Assembly: GCF_025660655.1 (NCBI RefSeq)
Contig: NZ_JAOTIN010000002.1
Location: 62,001-126,000 of the forward strand
Length of the DNA stretch: 64,000 nucleotides
Origin: Streptococcus sp. CSL10205-OR2
GTDB lineage: Bacteria; Bacillota; Bacilli; Lactobacillales; Streptococcaceae
Direction of reading: 5' to 3'
The notes under the pieces were generated by a model. It saw only the letters and a list, made by a program, of their open reading frames with translations, had not been told where the DNA came from and ran no database searches. Shown piece by piece: positions 38,122-47,328 of the stretch. The translations under genes and the position numbers were made by a program. The first letter of the stretch is position 1; the number at the start of each line of letters is the position of its first letter.

Positions 38122-38511
38122 TCACTGATATGAATCTAAGATGTTTTGCACTTTTAAAACATCGCTTTGTGTCCCTAGTAACTCAAATTGATGTAAGAGT
38201 GGGACTTGTAGTTTTTGTGAAATAATTGGGCCTGCTATCGCAAACGTATCGCCGAAATTAGTATTTCCTGAAGAAATAACTGCTTGACAATGTTTTCTAT
38301 TTTGTGATGAATTTAAAAAATGAATGACCTGTTTTGGCACAGCTCCCCTCACTTCATTACCACCACCAGCATAGGTTGGTACAATCAAGATATAATCCTC
38401 AGAAACAGACAAATCAGTCTTTTTAACTGGGATGCGTAAACTCTTGCAGTTAAGCTTTTCAACGAAACGATGCGTATTATTGGATTTCGAAGAAAAATAA
38501 ACAACTAACAT
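38122..38511 (-). CDS. nrdI: Flavodoxin-like NrdI
   Basis: 129 residues. The FMN phosphate loop YFSSKSNNTHRF is at the N-terminus; VPTYAGGGNEVRGAVPKQV and SSGNTNFGDTFAIAG bind the flavin ring. NrdI supplies an oxidant to NrdF: for Mn2-tyrosyl radical assembly in class Ib, or to convert the tyrosine to DOPA in class Ie. The ATG at 38511 has AAAGGAG 6 bp upstream. Confidence 0.93.
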   Translation of the reverse strand: MLVVYFSSKSNNTHRFVEKLNCKSLRIPVKKTDLSVSEDYILIVPTYAGGGNEVRGAVPKQVIHFLNSSQNRKHCQAVISSGNTNFGDTFAIAGPIISQKLQVPLLHQFELLGTQSDVLKVQNILDSYQ

Positions 38512-38522
38512 GTTAAACTCCT

Positions 38523-39536
38523 TTAAAATTCCCAATCCTCATCAAGTGTTTCTTCGCTAACACCCATCACATAAGATGAGCCATTCCCTGAGAAGAAATC
38601 ATGATTTTCATCAGCTCTTGCCGATAGTTGAGCAAACACTTCTGGTGAGATGCTAGTTTCTTCATCAGTAAAAGGCGAATCATAACCAAGATTTTGTAAA
38701 AACTTACCAGCATTGTAAACACTAAAACGAATGGCTTCTTCAGCGATATCAAATCCTTCATAGAGTTCATACAAGTAGGCTTTTTCAAGGTCGATTAACT
38801 GATAAAGCAAGTCAAAAACAAATTGTTTCATTTCTTCTTGCTTTTCTTTAGGTAATTTAGCCACTTTTTGTTGGTACTTATAACCACTATAATAGTTATG
38901 AATGACCTTATCACGTAAAATCAGACGGATAATATCAGACGTGTTAGGCAGTTTTCCTCTAGCTGATAGATAAAACGGTAGATAAAAACCACCATAGAGT
39001 AAAAATCCTGGCATCATAGCAGCAGCTACTTTGGATTTTAGTGGGTCAGACCCAGTATAAAATGGAATAAGAATTCTTGCTCGAGCCTGTAGACTCTCAG
39101 TAGCAACAACCCATTCATGTGCTTCTTCTATTTGCTCACTCGTACATAAGGTTGAGAAAATAGTGCCGTAAGATCTTGCATGAATAGCTACCATAAAAGC
39201 AAAATTGGTATAAATCGCCTGTTCATGATCTGTTTGAGAATGTTGAATTTGAGCAATATCCCCTACTGTCGCTTGAATGGTGTCTAAAAGTGTCAAACCC
39301 GTAAAGGTTCTAGTGATTAGTTGTTGCCAGTCTTCTGAAAGACCAGTCCATGAGTTTAGGTCATTTGAAACGGGAATCTTTTCTGGTAACCAAAAATTTT
39401 GTGTGACTCTGTTCCAAACTTCAAGATCTTTATCATCTTGTAACTTGTTCCAATTGATAGAGCGCATTGGCATCTCTTGACGATTTATAGCCCAGTCGAT
39501 TGGTGACTGTGATTTGGTAAAGTAGTTTTTACCCAT
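38523..39536 (-). CDS. nrdF: Class Ie (metal-free, VPK-type) ribonucleotide reductase small subunit NrdF
   Basis: 337 residues. Compared with E. coli NrdF ligands (Asp67, Glu98, His101, Glu158, Glu192, His195; radical Tyr105), the equivalents here keep exact spacing: Asp85, Val116, His119, Pro176, Lys210, His213 and Tyr123. Three carboxylates are replaced by Val (MVAIHARSY), Pro (MMPGFLLYGGF) and Lys (LRDKVIHNYY). This VPK set defines class Ie, whose proteins carry no metal and use a DOPA radical formed from the tyrosine with NrdI help. The ATG at 39536 has AGGAGA upstream; the open frame before it is a structured leader, not coding. Confidence 0.93.
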   Translation of the reverse strand: MGKNYFTKSQSPIDWAINRQEMPMRSINWNKLQDDKDLEVWNRVTQNFWLPEKIPVSNDLNSWTGLSEDWQQLITRTFTGLTLLDTIQATVGDIAQIQHSQTDHEQAIYTNFAFMVAIHARSYGTIFSTLCTSEQIEEAHEWVVATESLQARARILIPFYTGSDPLKSKVAAAMMPGFLLYGGFYLPFYLSARGKLPNTSDIIRLILRDKVIHNYYSGYKYQQKVAKLPKEKQEEMKQFVFDLLYQLIDLEKAYLYELYEGFDIAEEAIRFSVYNAGKFLQNLGYDSPFTDEETSISPEVFAQLSARADENHDFFSGNGSSYVMGVSEETLDEDWEF

Positions 39537-40005
39537 ACGATTTCTCCTGTTTAAACTATTTTGAGTTTTTTGGTACACAAAAAGCCCTTCAAATGAGTGC
39601 TCATTTGAAAAAAATTTTGCAACTATTTTTGGTTCTAGCAAACTCGGACTAAATCCAACTGTTTTGTGAAGCTATAACACTTCTTTTCACGAGTAATACA
39701 AGATTGGCATAAAAACGCTCTCATGCCTCACTTTCTTTAAAAGTATACTACCAAAAAAAAATAAAACTGACAAGCTATTTTTGCAATTTTTATAACCTTT
39801 GTAAAAGATTGATGTATAATTAAACGTATTTAAAGACTGTATTCTTATAATTATCTTTATCGATTTTTTCCAGAAAAAAATCTAATATTATTAAAAAGCT
39901 TTAAAAATCAAGAGAAATAACTCTTTGAAAGGTTTGATCATTTAATTATTATTTTTAATAAAAATTTTTTTGCTAAAAACACAATATATAGACGAAAAAT
40001 AAAGA
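39537..40005 (-). promoter_or_regulatory. nrdF upstream region: leader, palindrome and NrdR-like box
   Basis: About 470 bp without a gene, very AT-rich. On the minus strand a promoter-like TTGTCA with a TGG-TAGTATACT region lies near 39774-39745, giving a leader of about 200 nt. The leader contains a perfect palindrome with 10-bp arms TTCAAATGAG (39588-39609), followed by GGGCTTTTTG, which could attenuate. Further upstream 39979-39994 reads ACACAATATATAGACG, close to an NrdR box; a second box was not found. Confidence 0.5.
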
Positions 40006-40032
40006 AACACCCCCACATTTTGTGGAAGTGTT
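40006..40032 (-). terminator. Terminator of the efflux operon
   Basis: Arms AACAC..CCACA/TGTGG..GTGTT with a 2-bp internal mismatch and a TTT loop; T-rich on the minus strand. It ends the operon that begins with the TetR gene. The 84 bp to the next stop hold nothing else. Confidence 0.75.
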
Positions 40033-40116
40033 GCAAATTTTAGCAGATTACCAAAGTCAATTTTTTAAAAAAGAGTATAGAATTTTAAAAAAAGACTTTT
40101 ATTAGCAAATGACTTT

Positions 40117-40863
40117 TTAAAACGATTGTTGGCTAAGCCAATCGATCATCATTTTTTCACGTTGGTCACTATAATCCGTTGGAAGTTCATCAAGACGAAT
40201 TTGATTAGTTATTTGACCATCTGCTAAAAAGATGACACGACTGGCTTGTGCAGCTACTTTGGGATCATGTGTGACAAGGACTAAGGTTGTTCCTACTTGA
40301 TTAATATCCTTAAGTATAGTCATCACTTCATTTGATGCTGCAGAATTAAGAGCTCCAGTAGGTTCATCTCCAAAAATAATTTTGGGGTGATTGATCAAAG
40401 CACGACAGATGGCTGCACGTTGTAATTGGCCACCAGATACCATTGTGATATCATGCTCAGCCACCTTTAAAATGCCTGTCTTTGCCATCAACTCTTCAGC
40501 ATGAGCCACTACTTCTTTTCTCGGCAAGAGATTGGCCTTAAAACCTGGTAAGATGATATTGTCACGAATCGATAAGTTTTTTAGAAGGTGAGACTTTTGA
40601 AAAATAAAGCCCATTTTTTCCAATCGTAGTTGACTCAATGCCTTATCATCCAATTTGGTTAATTTCTTATTTTCAAATAATAGTTCACCACTTGTTGGCA
40701 CATCCATTCCACTAATCTGATACAAAAGAGTCGACTTTCCAGAGCCTGATTGACCCATGATAACAAGAAATTCACCTTCTTCGACAGTCACCGTGATATC
40801 CTTTAAAACAAGTGTGTCAGAAAACTGTTTTCTGAGATTTTTAACCTCTAATAAACTAGCCAT
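40117..40863 (-). CDS. ABC transporter ATP-binding protein (MacB/LolD type)
   Basis: 248 residues. Walker A is GQSGSGKST, Q-loop FQKSHLLK, signature VSGGQLQRAAICRAL and Walker B IIFGDEPTGALN. It pairs with the FtsX-type permease 9 bp upstream. Last gene of a TetR-MFS-ABC efflux operon. Confidence 0.9.
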   Translation of the reverse strand: MASLLEVKNLRKQFSDTLVLKDITVTVEEGEFLVIMGQSGSGKSTLLYQISGMDVPTSGELLFENKKLTKLDDKALSQLRLEKMGFIFQKSHLLKNLSIRDNIILPGFKANLLPRKEVVAHAEELMAKTGILKVAEHDITMVSGGQLQRAAICRALINHPKIIFGDEPTGALNSAASNEVMTILKDINQVGTTLVLVTHDPKVAAQASRVIFLADGQITNQIRLDELPTDYSDQREKMMIDWLSQQSF

Positions 40864-40872
40864 AAGCTTCTC

Positions 40873-43221
40873 CTATTCATTGATGAATGACAAAATGTGT
40901 TCTTTTTTTATTGTCCTAGTTCTTATCCAAACGACAATGCCAACAACCAAAAGTAGTAAAATCGGAAAGATTACATAGTAAATCCCAAAATGACCGATAA
41001 ATGTTATCTTGGTTATCCCAACATTTAAAAGTGAAAAGAAAGCACTGACTATTTTCTCACCAAAAATCATAGCCAATAAAACACCCAAAAAACTCCCAAG
41101 AAATGTGACGATAATCATCTGATATAGGTATTGTTTTCGAATGGCAAAGCTTGTAAATCCAAGAGCCTTTAAGATGGCTATTTGAGACCTATCACGCGCT
41201 AAACGTAAGGACACAAACAAGATGAGTAAAAAACTCATAATCAATAAACCAATAAGAGTAACCAGAACTGTTGCCACTTTTATTTGTTGGGTCACTGCTC
41301 CAAGAGTTTGATTAAGAAAGACCGAAACATCTTCAATATCAAGGTCACTTGGTAAGACTTGACGCCACTCATTGACTTTAACTTCAGTTCTTTTTTCATC
41401 TTTTAACCAAATAAGCCATTGATAACGTGAGGGAGTTAAATGGGAAAAATCCGAAATGGTTTTAGCCGTTAACCCACCATTAGTAATATCTTGATAGATA
41501 CCAGAAATATGATAACTAACGTCTTCATTGTTGACACGCAGTAAAATAGCGTCTCCCACTCCTTTACCCAGTTCATTTGCATTTAACTGAGAAAGGGCTA
41601 TTTCCTTATCAGTTTGTGGTGCTTGTCCTACCAGATACTTGAGACCTTTGCCTGCGGTTGGCCCACTATCGATTTTCAAGGTCTTCCAGTCGTTTTGGCT
41701 CATTTTGACTTCAAGGCGTACTTCTTTCAATGTTTCAAAACGATAAAGGTCAATATCATTAGCCAAAAAATCTTCAATTTGTTGCGCATCATCCTCAGAA
41801 ACTTCATTAACTGTCATTGTCATCATAATATCTGAAACAGGAGCTCCAAGATAAGACATGAAATTCTTGTCAGTCATTGTGGTGACCAGCTGACTAGGTA
41901 GCAGCATCATCAGGATTAAAAGAAAACTTGTTATCGCAATCAATTTAAAATGAGACAGGGCTTCAAAAACAGTTTTAAATGCTAAGAGAAAATCAAGAGA
42001 AAGGTTTGGTAGTTTAGACAAGTTATCTCGACTTTTTTTACTCTTCTTAAAGCCTTTTTCCTCAACGAGTGCCTCCACTATGGTTAGTTTCTTAATAGCT
42101 TTCAAAAGCATTTTACAGTAAGTCGTACTAATCAGGTAGATAATGAGAAAAATAAAGACAGGAGTAAGATAAGTCAAGGTATTCGTACCAGAACTGGTAA
42201 AACGTTGATTAATCGACTGTAAAAATGTTGGTACGATTAAAAGACTAAGTACATAACCAAGACTCAAGCCGATAAGGATAATGACTCGGTACTTATGGTA
42301 ATAAAAATACCTGATATCCTTAAAGGGAAAACCAATCGCTTTCATGGTGCCAATATCAGTAATACTTTCTTCTAAACTAGCCATGAGCGTGTATCTAATC
42401 GCTAACAAGGCTAGAAAAATCAGAGAAAAACTAACTAGCACAGTCATCGCAACAAGAATAATATCTTCCAGAGCACTAATCAGAAAAATTTGACTGTAGG
42501 TGATGGCTGGGCCATTACTTGGCAGACCTGCATTTTCATAAGCAGTTTGATAAGCATTTGCTAGTGCTTGATCCTCCATATAAGCTTCAATGATGTACTC
42601 GACATCTTTTGCATGCTCAAATAAATCATCAAAATCCTTATCACTAAGAAGAATCCTGGTTGACGAAACAAGCGAGGAATTCATTTGAGCATCGTGGACA
42701 TAAGTGGCAACTTTAAACGACTTTTTAATCCCATCACAGGTCACTGTCACCATATTACCAATTTTAATCGCATAGTGGTCTAAAAGAATGTTTGGAATGC
42801 CTATCTCACCAGGCTTCAACTGGATAATCTGACGCTTGTCATCCAAAAGAAAATCAAAATCGCTATTTTGCTTCACTAAACCGATATCAATTCTTGACTC
42901 AGCAAGAGAAAAAGAATCATTTCCTTTGATAGTAAGATCTGAACCATCAAGATTAATCATGGCAACTGTTTGTCCTTTGGAAAATCCTTCAAACTGAGCA
43001 TTAAAGCGATTGATGGCTTCTTGGTCTAAGTCACCTTTGTGCATTTGCAGAAAGTGTGGTGGCTTTGCCACATCATACATTGCTGTCATAGACGTCATCA
43101 AGTGCGTCACAATCATCGTTGACAGCATTAAAAGAACACTGGAAAAAGTAATAAACAACACCAAAGATAAATAACCAAGGGGATTTCTTTTGATATCATT
43201 TTTAATCATCTTTGTCTTCAT
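40873..43221 (-). CDS. FtsX-like ABC transporter permease
   Basis: 782 residues with two FtsX domains. The N-terminal membrane helix is followed by a large outside domain (about 40-235), then three helices (about 245-375). A second outside domain (about 465-655) and three more helices follow (about 665-780). Regulatory loops IGTMKAIGFPFKDIR and IAILKALGFTSFAIR match the family. Substrate unknown; drug or peptide export, or lipoprotein handling, is possible. Confidence 0.88.
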   Translation of the reverse strand: MKTKMIKNDIKRNPLGYLSLVLFITFSSVLLMLSTMIVTHLMTSMTAMYDVAKPPHFLQMHKGDLDQEAINRFNAQFEGFSKGQTVAMINLDGSDLTIKGNDSFSLAESRIDIGLVKQNSDFDFLLDDKRQIIQLKPGEIGIPNILLDHYAIKIGNMVTVTCDGIKKSFKVATYVHDAQMNSSLVSSTRILLSDKDFDDLFEHAKDVEYIIEAYMEDQALANAYQTAYENAGLPSNGPAITYSQIFLISALEDIILVAMTVLVSFSLIFLALLAIRYTLMASLEESITDIGTMKAIGFPFKDIRYFYYHKYRVIILIGLSLGYVLSLLIVPTFLQSINQRFTSSGTNTLTYLTPVFIFLIIYLISTTYCKMLLKAIKKLTIVEALVEEKGFKKSKKSRDNLSKLPNLSLDFLLAFKTVFEALSHFKLIAITSFLLILMMLLPSQLVTTMTDKNFMSYLGAPVSDIMMTMTVNEVSEDDAQQIEDFLANDIDLYRFETLKEVRLEVKMSQNDWKTLKIDSGPTAGKGLKYLVGQAPQTDKEIALSQLNANELGKGVGDAILLRVNNEDVSYHISGIYQDITNGGLTAKTISDFSHLTPSRYQWLIWLKDEKRTEVKVNEWRQVLPSDLDIEDVSVFLNQTLGAVTQQIKVATVLVTLIGLLIMSFLLILFVSLRLARDRSQIAILKALGFTSFAIRKQYLYQMIIVTFLGSFLGVLLAMIFGEKIVSAFFSLLNVGITKITFIGHFGIYYVIFPILLLLVVGIVVWIRTRTIKKEHILSFINE

Positions 43222-43273
43222 AACTTTTCTCCACTTCTTGCTTCAAAGAAAAACTTTCTCTGATTTCAATCAT

Positions 43274-44560
43274 TTATAGACTTGTAGGAACTGACTGTTG
43301 AGGCGTTTTTTCTAAACTTGTAATGGCCTTACCACGACTTAAAAAAAGAGCAACTAGTAGCATTAAGACACCCATAACGATAATCATCAGTCCTAGCCCA
43401 CGTCCTTTACCTGTACCAATCACTTGCCCGAGTGAAGAGGCTAAAAGACCATTTTTTGCCATGAGTGGTTCAAATAATTTGTCTGCTAAAATACCTGAAA
43501 TCAAATAAGCAATGACATAGCCAATCTGGGTTAAAAAACTAATCAACCCCCAAATCCTCCCTTGCACTTCATTTGGCATCTGTATTCTGATGAGAAAGTC
43601 GGCACAGGTGTTGACAATAGGTAGTGTTGCAAAGAAAAGGAGTGTGACAGACAAGATGAAAATGATTGACGTTGATAAACCAATCAAACTCATAAAAAGA
43701 CCACAAAACACCAAAGAAAGTATTAAGAGTCTAAAATAATGTTTTTTAATGCCGATGACACTAATAACAACACTTGATAGCAACATGCCAAAAGCACTCA
43801 GTGTTTGGATTAAACCAGCGGTTTTAATACTATCAATAGCAAGCAACATGGGGGTTAGTGCGATTTGAATGAAACCGATGAAAAAACACATTAAAGCCAT
43901 GAGTAAGACGAGTTGTCTAACGCCCTTATCTTTTAAAAGATAGGCTAGTCCTTCTTTTAATTCCTGCTTGAAAGACAGTTGCTCTTGTCTTGGTTTTGCG
44001 TTTGCAATCTGTTTTCTCACCATGCTAACGATACTAACAGTCACAACAATGGTTAGGATATCAAGGATTAAAATCAACTTGATATCAAAGGTAGTCAGTA
44101 ACAATCCTGCTAGAGCTGGCGAAATAAGATATTTAACATTTCTTGCAATTTGCACAAGACCACTGGCCTTACTGTACTCCTCTTTTGTGAGTAAATCTGT
44201 AACCGTTGCTCCATAAGCAGGATCAAGTAAGGAAACAAAGACAGCATTGATGGTGACTCCGATAATGATGGGCCATAAGCCAGTATTTCCCACTTGCATG
44301 TTTATCAGAATAAAGAGCAAACCAAAGGCAGAAAACAAATCGCCACAAATCATAAGTAACCTTCTATCGTAACGGTCTGCCAAAACACCACCCAGTGGAT
44401 TAAGAATTATGGTGGGAAAATAAGCTAAAAGCGTGACAAGAGACACAGAAGCCACACTACCAGTTAATTGATAAACGTAGACAGATAAGGCAAAGGCTGT
44501 CATACCACTACCAATGTTTGATATGAGTTGCCCTATCCAGATTTTCATAAAATGTTTCAT
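43274..44560 (-). CDS. MFS transporter, probable multidrug efflux
   Basis: 428 residues, about 12 membrane helices. The loop 2-3 motif GGVLADRYDRRLLMI and the N-terminal QLISNIGSGMTAFALSVYVYQLTG place it with MFS_3/MefA-like drug exporters. It is located between its TetR regulator and an ABC pair in one operon. The operon has both proton- and ATP-driven exporters; substrate unknown. Confidence 0.87.
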   Translation of the reverse strand: MKHFMKIWIGQLISNIGSGMTAFALSVYVYQLTGSVASVSLVTLLAYFPTIILNPLGGVLADRYDRRLLMICGDLFSAFGLLFILINMQVGNTGLWPIIIGVTINAVFVSLLDPAYGATVTDLLTKEEYSKASGLVQIARNVKYLISPALAGLLLTTFDIKLILILDILTIVVTVSIVSMVRKQIANAKPRQEQLSFKQELKEGLAYLLKDKGVRQLVLLMALMCFFIGFIQIALTPMLLAIDSIKTAGLIQTLSAFGMLLSSVVISVIGIKKHYFRLLILSLVFCGLFMSLIGLSTSIIFILSVTLLFFATLPIVNTCADFLIRIQMPNEVQGRIWGLISFLTQIGYVIAYLISGILADKLFEPLMAKNGLLASSLGQVIGTGKGRGLGLMIIVMGVLMLLVALFLSRGKAITSLEKTPQQSVPTSL

Positions 44561-44577
44561 GGCAAGCTCCTTGACAA

Positions 44578-45201
44578 TTAACGAGAGATATTATCAGCCA
44601 AAGAAAAACTCCCAGCAGGTAGGTCAAACATTTTTTCGCCCAAACGTAAGAGTGCCAGAATCATTTCTTGCTTTTCAGTAGGGGTCATCACAATCACCTC
44701 ACCATCAAAAAGTGACAATGCTGACGTGAGAAAAATTTGGATGTATTGTTTGGGAAAATCAGATTGGAAAATCCCTTGTTCAATCCCTTCACTGACAATC
44801 GTTTCAAGAATTGGTGTTAGTTTTTCAATAGCTTGCACCAGAGATTTTTGATAGAAAATACCGTGTTGCGAGTGGTGAACTGTCTCTTTCAAGCGACTAT
44901 CCACTTCTTCTTCAACATTCATCACTAAAAAGACTTTGAGGAATTTATCAATAGCCGACAAGGACGCATCGCTAGCCACTTGTCTTGCTCGAGCAACAGC
45001 CATGTCCGTAATCTCCTCGATAATCGCATCAAGTACTTCTTCTTTTGAGTTGAAATAATAATAAAATGTTCCTTTGGCGATACCAACACGATTTAAAATA
45101 GCATTAACACTGGTTTTTTCATACCCATTTTGAGCAAACAAGACCTGAGCTTCCCGAAGAATGTCATGCCGTTTAACAAAATAATCCTTACTAGAATCCA
45201 T
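44578..45201 (-). CDS. TetR-family repressor of the efflux operon
   Basis: 207 residues. The helix-turn-helix covers about 12-58 (AQNGYEKTSVNAILNRVGIAKGTFYYYFNSKEEVL). The C-terminal ligand domain is variable. First gene of the operon, with two palindromic operators around its promoter, which points to autorepression relieved by the exported compound. Confidence 0.92.
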   Translation of the reverse strand: MDSSKDYFVKRHDILREAQVLFAQNGYEKTSVNAILNRVGIAKGTFYYYFNSKEEVLDAIIEEITDMAVARARQVASDASLSAIDKFLKVFLVMNVEEEVDSRLKETVHHSQHGIFYQKSLVQAIEKLTPILETIVSEGIEQGIFQSDFPKQYIQIFLTSALSLFDGEVIVMTPTEKQEMILALLRLGEKMFDLPAGSFSLADNISR

Positions 45202-45227
45202 AAGATAACCTTCTTTATTTAAAGTTG

Positions 45228-45299
45228 TCGACCATCGGTCTACAATTACATTATAATCCTCTTAAACTCATTTGTCAAGAATTTTAGACCATCGGTCTA
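45228..45299 (-). promoter_or_regulatory. TetR operon promoter with twin operators
   Basis: Consensus promoter on the minus strand: TTGACA (45278-45273), a 17-bp spacer and TATAAT (45255-45250). It is framed by two copies of a 15-bp palindrome: TAGACCATCGGTCTA at 45285-45299 (perfect arms TAGACC/GGTCTA) and TCGACCATCGGTCTA at 45228-45242 (one change). Confidence 0.85.
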
Positions 45300-45324
45300 C
45301 TATATTTTATAAGGATTAGAGGAA

Positions 45325-45431
45325 AAAGAAAAACCTCACCATAAGTGAGGTTTGAAGATTATATTTGACCACCAACACTTTTATATTTTTCAACAAAGGC
45401 TGATAGTTTTTGAAAGACTGATTGTTTTTTG
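45325..45431 (-). repeat. Direct repeat A carrying an hsdR 3' end and terminator
   Basis: About 107 bp, 11 differences from repeat B (48662-48768). On the minus strand it encodes the tail KKQSVFQKLSAFVEKYKSVG with stop at 45359, then a hairpin AAACCTCAC/GTGAGGTTT and a T run. The tail frame is open here and not preceded by the rest of the gene; the XRE gene ends 14 bp upstream. Confidence 0.85.
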
Positions 45432-45444
45432 TTTACCCAATAGT

Positions 45445-46548
45445 TCATTCAAATTTCTTTTTTAGTTTTTCAAGGAGAACATTAATATTTTTATTATTTC
45501 TAATAGCTACAAAAGTTTCGTCATTATAAAACAAATTAAAAACGGATTGTACAATCATTTTATCACTTCTATTTGATTTCTTACCTACGGTAATATTTTG
45601 ATCAATCCACTCTTCAATACGATTAAAATAAGCATCTCCTTTTAATTCAAAGTCTTTTTCTTTCATCAAGATTAATTCATTTAAAGCGTCTTCTGCATAT
45701 TTTGAGCCATTTTTAATGTCATGAGTTTCTAAATATTTTTTTGCAGCTAAGAGATAAAAATTAATAACAAGTCCTTTATTTAATTCCTTAATGTTAAATG
45801 TATCTATTAATTGTTGCATTCTCTGTGATGTTTCCTTCCAATTTGATAGATTCATTGTCATTTGCTGCATTAATAGATTATAGAGATTAAAAAGTTCTTT
45901 ATATAAAAAGATTTGTGACTTCTCTTGTGCCAATTCTAAATCTTGTTTTTGAATATAAGCACTTACAACCAATGTTTCGGTTTCAATTAACCGTTCTGTC
46001 TCAGGTAGCAGTTCTAATACTTCATCAAACTTTCCTACTTGTAATAAACAAACAGACGCCATACTTGTTGCCAAGTTTTTTAGAGTAAGGTCTTTAGTTT
46101 CTACTCTCACTCTTTCAAATAAGTTTATAATATAGTCCATATGTTCTTTTAAAGTATTCTTATCTTCTAAAAACTCAATATGGTTGACTAAAAATAAACC
46201 AATTGAATAGATTAACGGAAAACAAGAATAGTATTTTTTAACAAGCTCTTTACTAGTTTCCAAAACAGCTTCAAAAGATTCAGAAGCTACTTTATCCATT
46301 AAATCATAAATAATTTTTCTAATTTGACTCTCAGATAAATTCGCCTCATATCCTATTAGTTCATCAATTGTTATATTAAAGTAGGAAGCAATTTTAGGTA
46401 ATAATAAAATATCAGGGTGACTTTGTCCTGTCTCCCATTTAGAAACAGCAGCTTTTGTTACCATTAAAAATGAAGCTAAATCATCTTGTGTTATATTTTT
46501 TTCTTTTCTTTTTTTCAAAATGATATCTGCTATAGCAATTTTTGTCAT
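45445..46548 (-). CDS. XRE-family regulator with TPR-like domain
   Basis: 367 residues. The N-terminal helix-turn-helix spans about 8-62 (ITQDDLASFLMVTKAAVSKWETGQSHPDI). The remainder is all-helical and TPR-like, resembling Rgg/PlcR-type or MutR-like sensors in layout, but no peptide-binding signature can be claimed. It is the last gene of the PLDc_N-ATPase-permease operon, 12 bp behind the permease, and probably controls it. Confidence 0.82.
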   Translation of the reverse strand: MTKIAIADIILKKRKEKNITQDDLASFLMVTKAAVSKWETGQSHPDILLLPKIASYFNITIDELIGYEANLSESQIRKIIYDLMDKVASESFEAVLETSKELVKKYYSCFPLIYSIGLFLVNHIEFLEDKNTLKEHMDYIINLFERVRVETKDLTLKNLATSMASVCLLQVGKFDEVLELLPETERLIETETLVVSAYIQKQDLELAQEKSQIFLYKELFNLYNLLMQQMTMNLSNWKETSQRMQQLIDTFNIKELNKGLVINFYLLAAKKYLETHDIKNGSKYAEDALNELILMKEKDFELKGDAYFNRIEEWIDQNITVGKKSNRSDKMIVQSVFNLFYNDETFVAIRNNKNINVLLEKLKKKFE

Positions 46549-46560
46549 AGTAAAATCCTC

Positions 46561-47328
46561 CTAAACTATTTGTCTTTTTTTAATTGCTATTAAAGAAGAA
46601 ATAATCACGACAAAAGTTAAAATAATCGTAATTACAATTGGAAAGTGAAAAACAGTTGTGTTTGTATTTTTTAACACATCTAAAGAATTAGTGACCAAAT
46701 AAATCGGAAAATACTTGCTCCAATCAGTTTTGATAGAAAGTATTAGCTGAACAAGCGTCACCACCCCAACAAATGATAGTGTACCAACAGTTGACCCTGT
46801 CGTAATGCCACCTAAAAGTTCTATAGAAAGTAGTAACACGCCAAACAAAAAAGGAAGACTTAAGGCAAATAAAAGTAATTCAACGCTAATGGTGTTTTCA
46901 AAAAAATACCCGGTATAAAGCCATGTTATAATAAAAGCGATAAGGCAGGAAGTCATCCAAATGATAAGACTCACGAAAAACTTGGCCATAACCACAGCAT
47001 TTTTTGATAATCCTTTTGAAAATAGATTTACCAAAGTGCCTTTTTCTAGTTCGATACTCATTTGATTACTAAATACTAAAATAAGTGTCAACATTCCCAT
47101 TTGACCAATGTTTTTAAAAAACTGCGCCCATGAATCAAGTTCTGTTGGCTCAGGGATTTGAATGATGACGCCATTAGTTGAAACTGACTCTAAAATTATT
47201 GGCGTCAATTTTGCTATTAAAGAACTTAATAAACCAAATAAAGCAAAAATAATAAGCATTAAAAACAACTTTTTATTCCTACTGTATTCTAATAATTCTT
47301 TTTTAATAAAGATTAAGCACATTTTCAT
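46561..47328 (-). CDS. ABC-2 type transporter permease
   Basis: 255 residues, six membrane helices. The N-terminal KKELLEYSRNKKLFLMLIIF and the FSNQMSIELEKGTLVNLFSKGLSKNAVVMAKF loop are typical of ABC-2 export permeases of bacteriocin-immunity and YxlG-like systems. It overlaps the ATPase gene by 4 bp. Confidence 0.87.
   Translation of the reverse strand: MKMCLIFIKKELLEYSRNKKLFLMLIIFALFGLLSSLIAKLTPIILESVSTNGVIIQIPEPTELDSWAQFFKNIGQMGMLTLILVFSNQMSIELEKGTLVNLFSKGLSKNAVVMAKFFVSLIIWMTSCLIAFIITWLYTGYFFENTISVELLLFALSLPFLFGVLLLSIELLGGITTGSTVGTLSFVGVVTLVQLILSIKTDWSKYFPIYLVTNSLDVLKNTNTTVFHFPIVITIILTFVVIISSLIAIKKRQIV

Noticed and set aside
39537-39641. 35-codon N-terminal extension of NrdF
   Set aside because: The open frame covers the palindromic leader and has no ribosome site; AGGAGA sits before the ATG at 39536, and family length fits the shorter protein.
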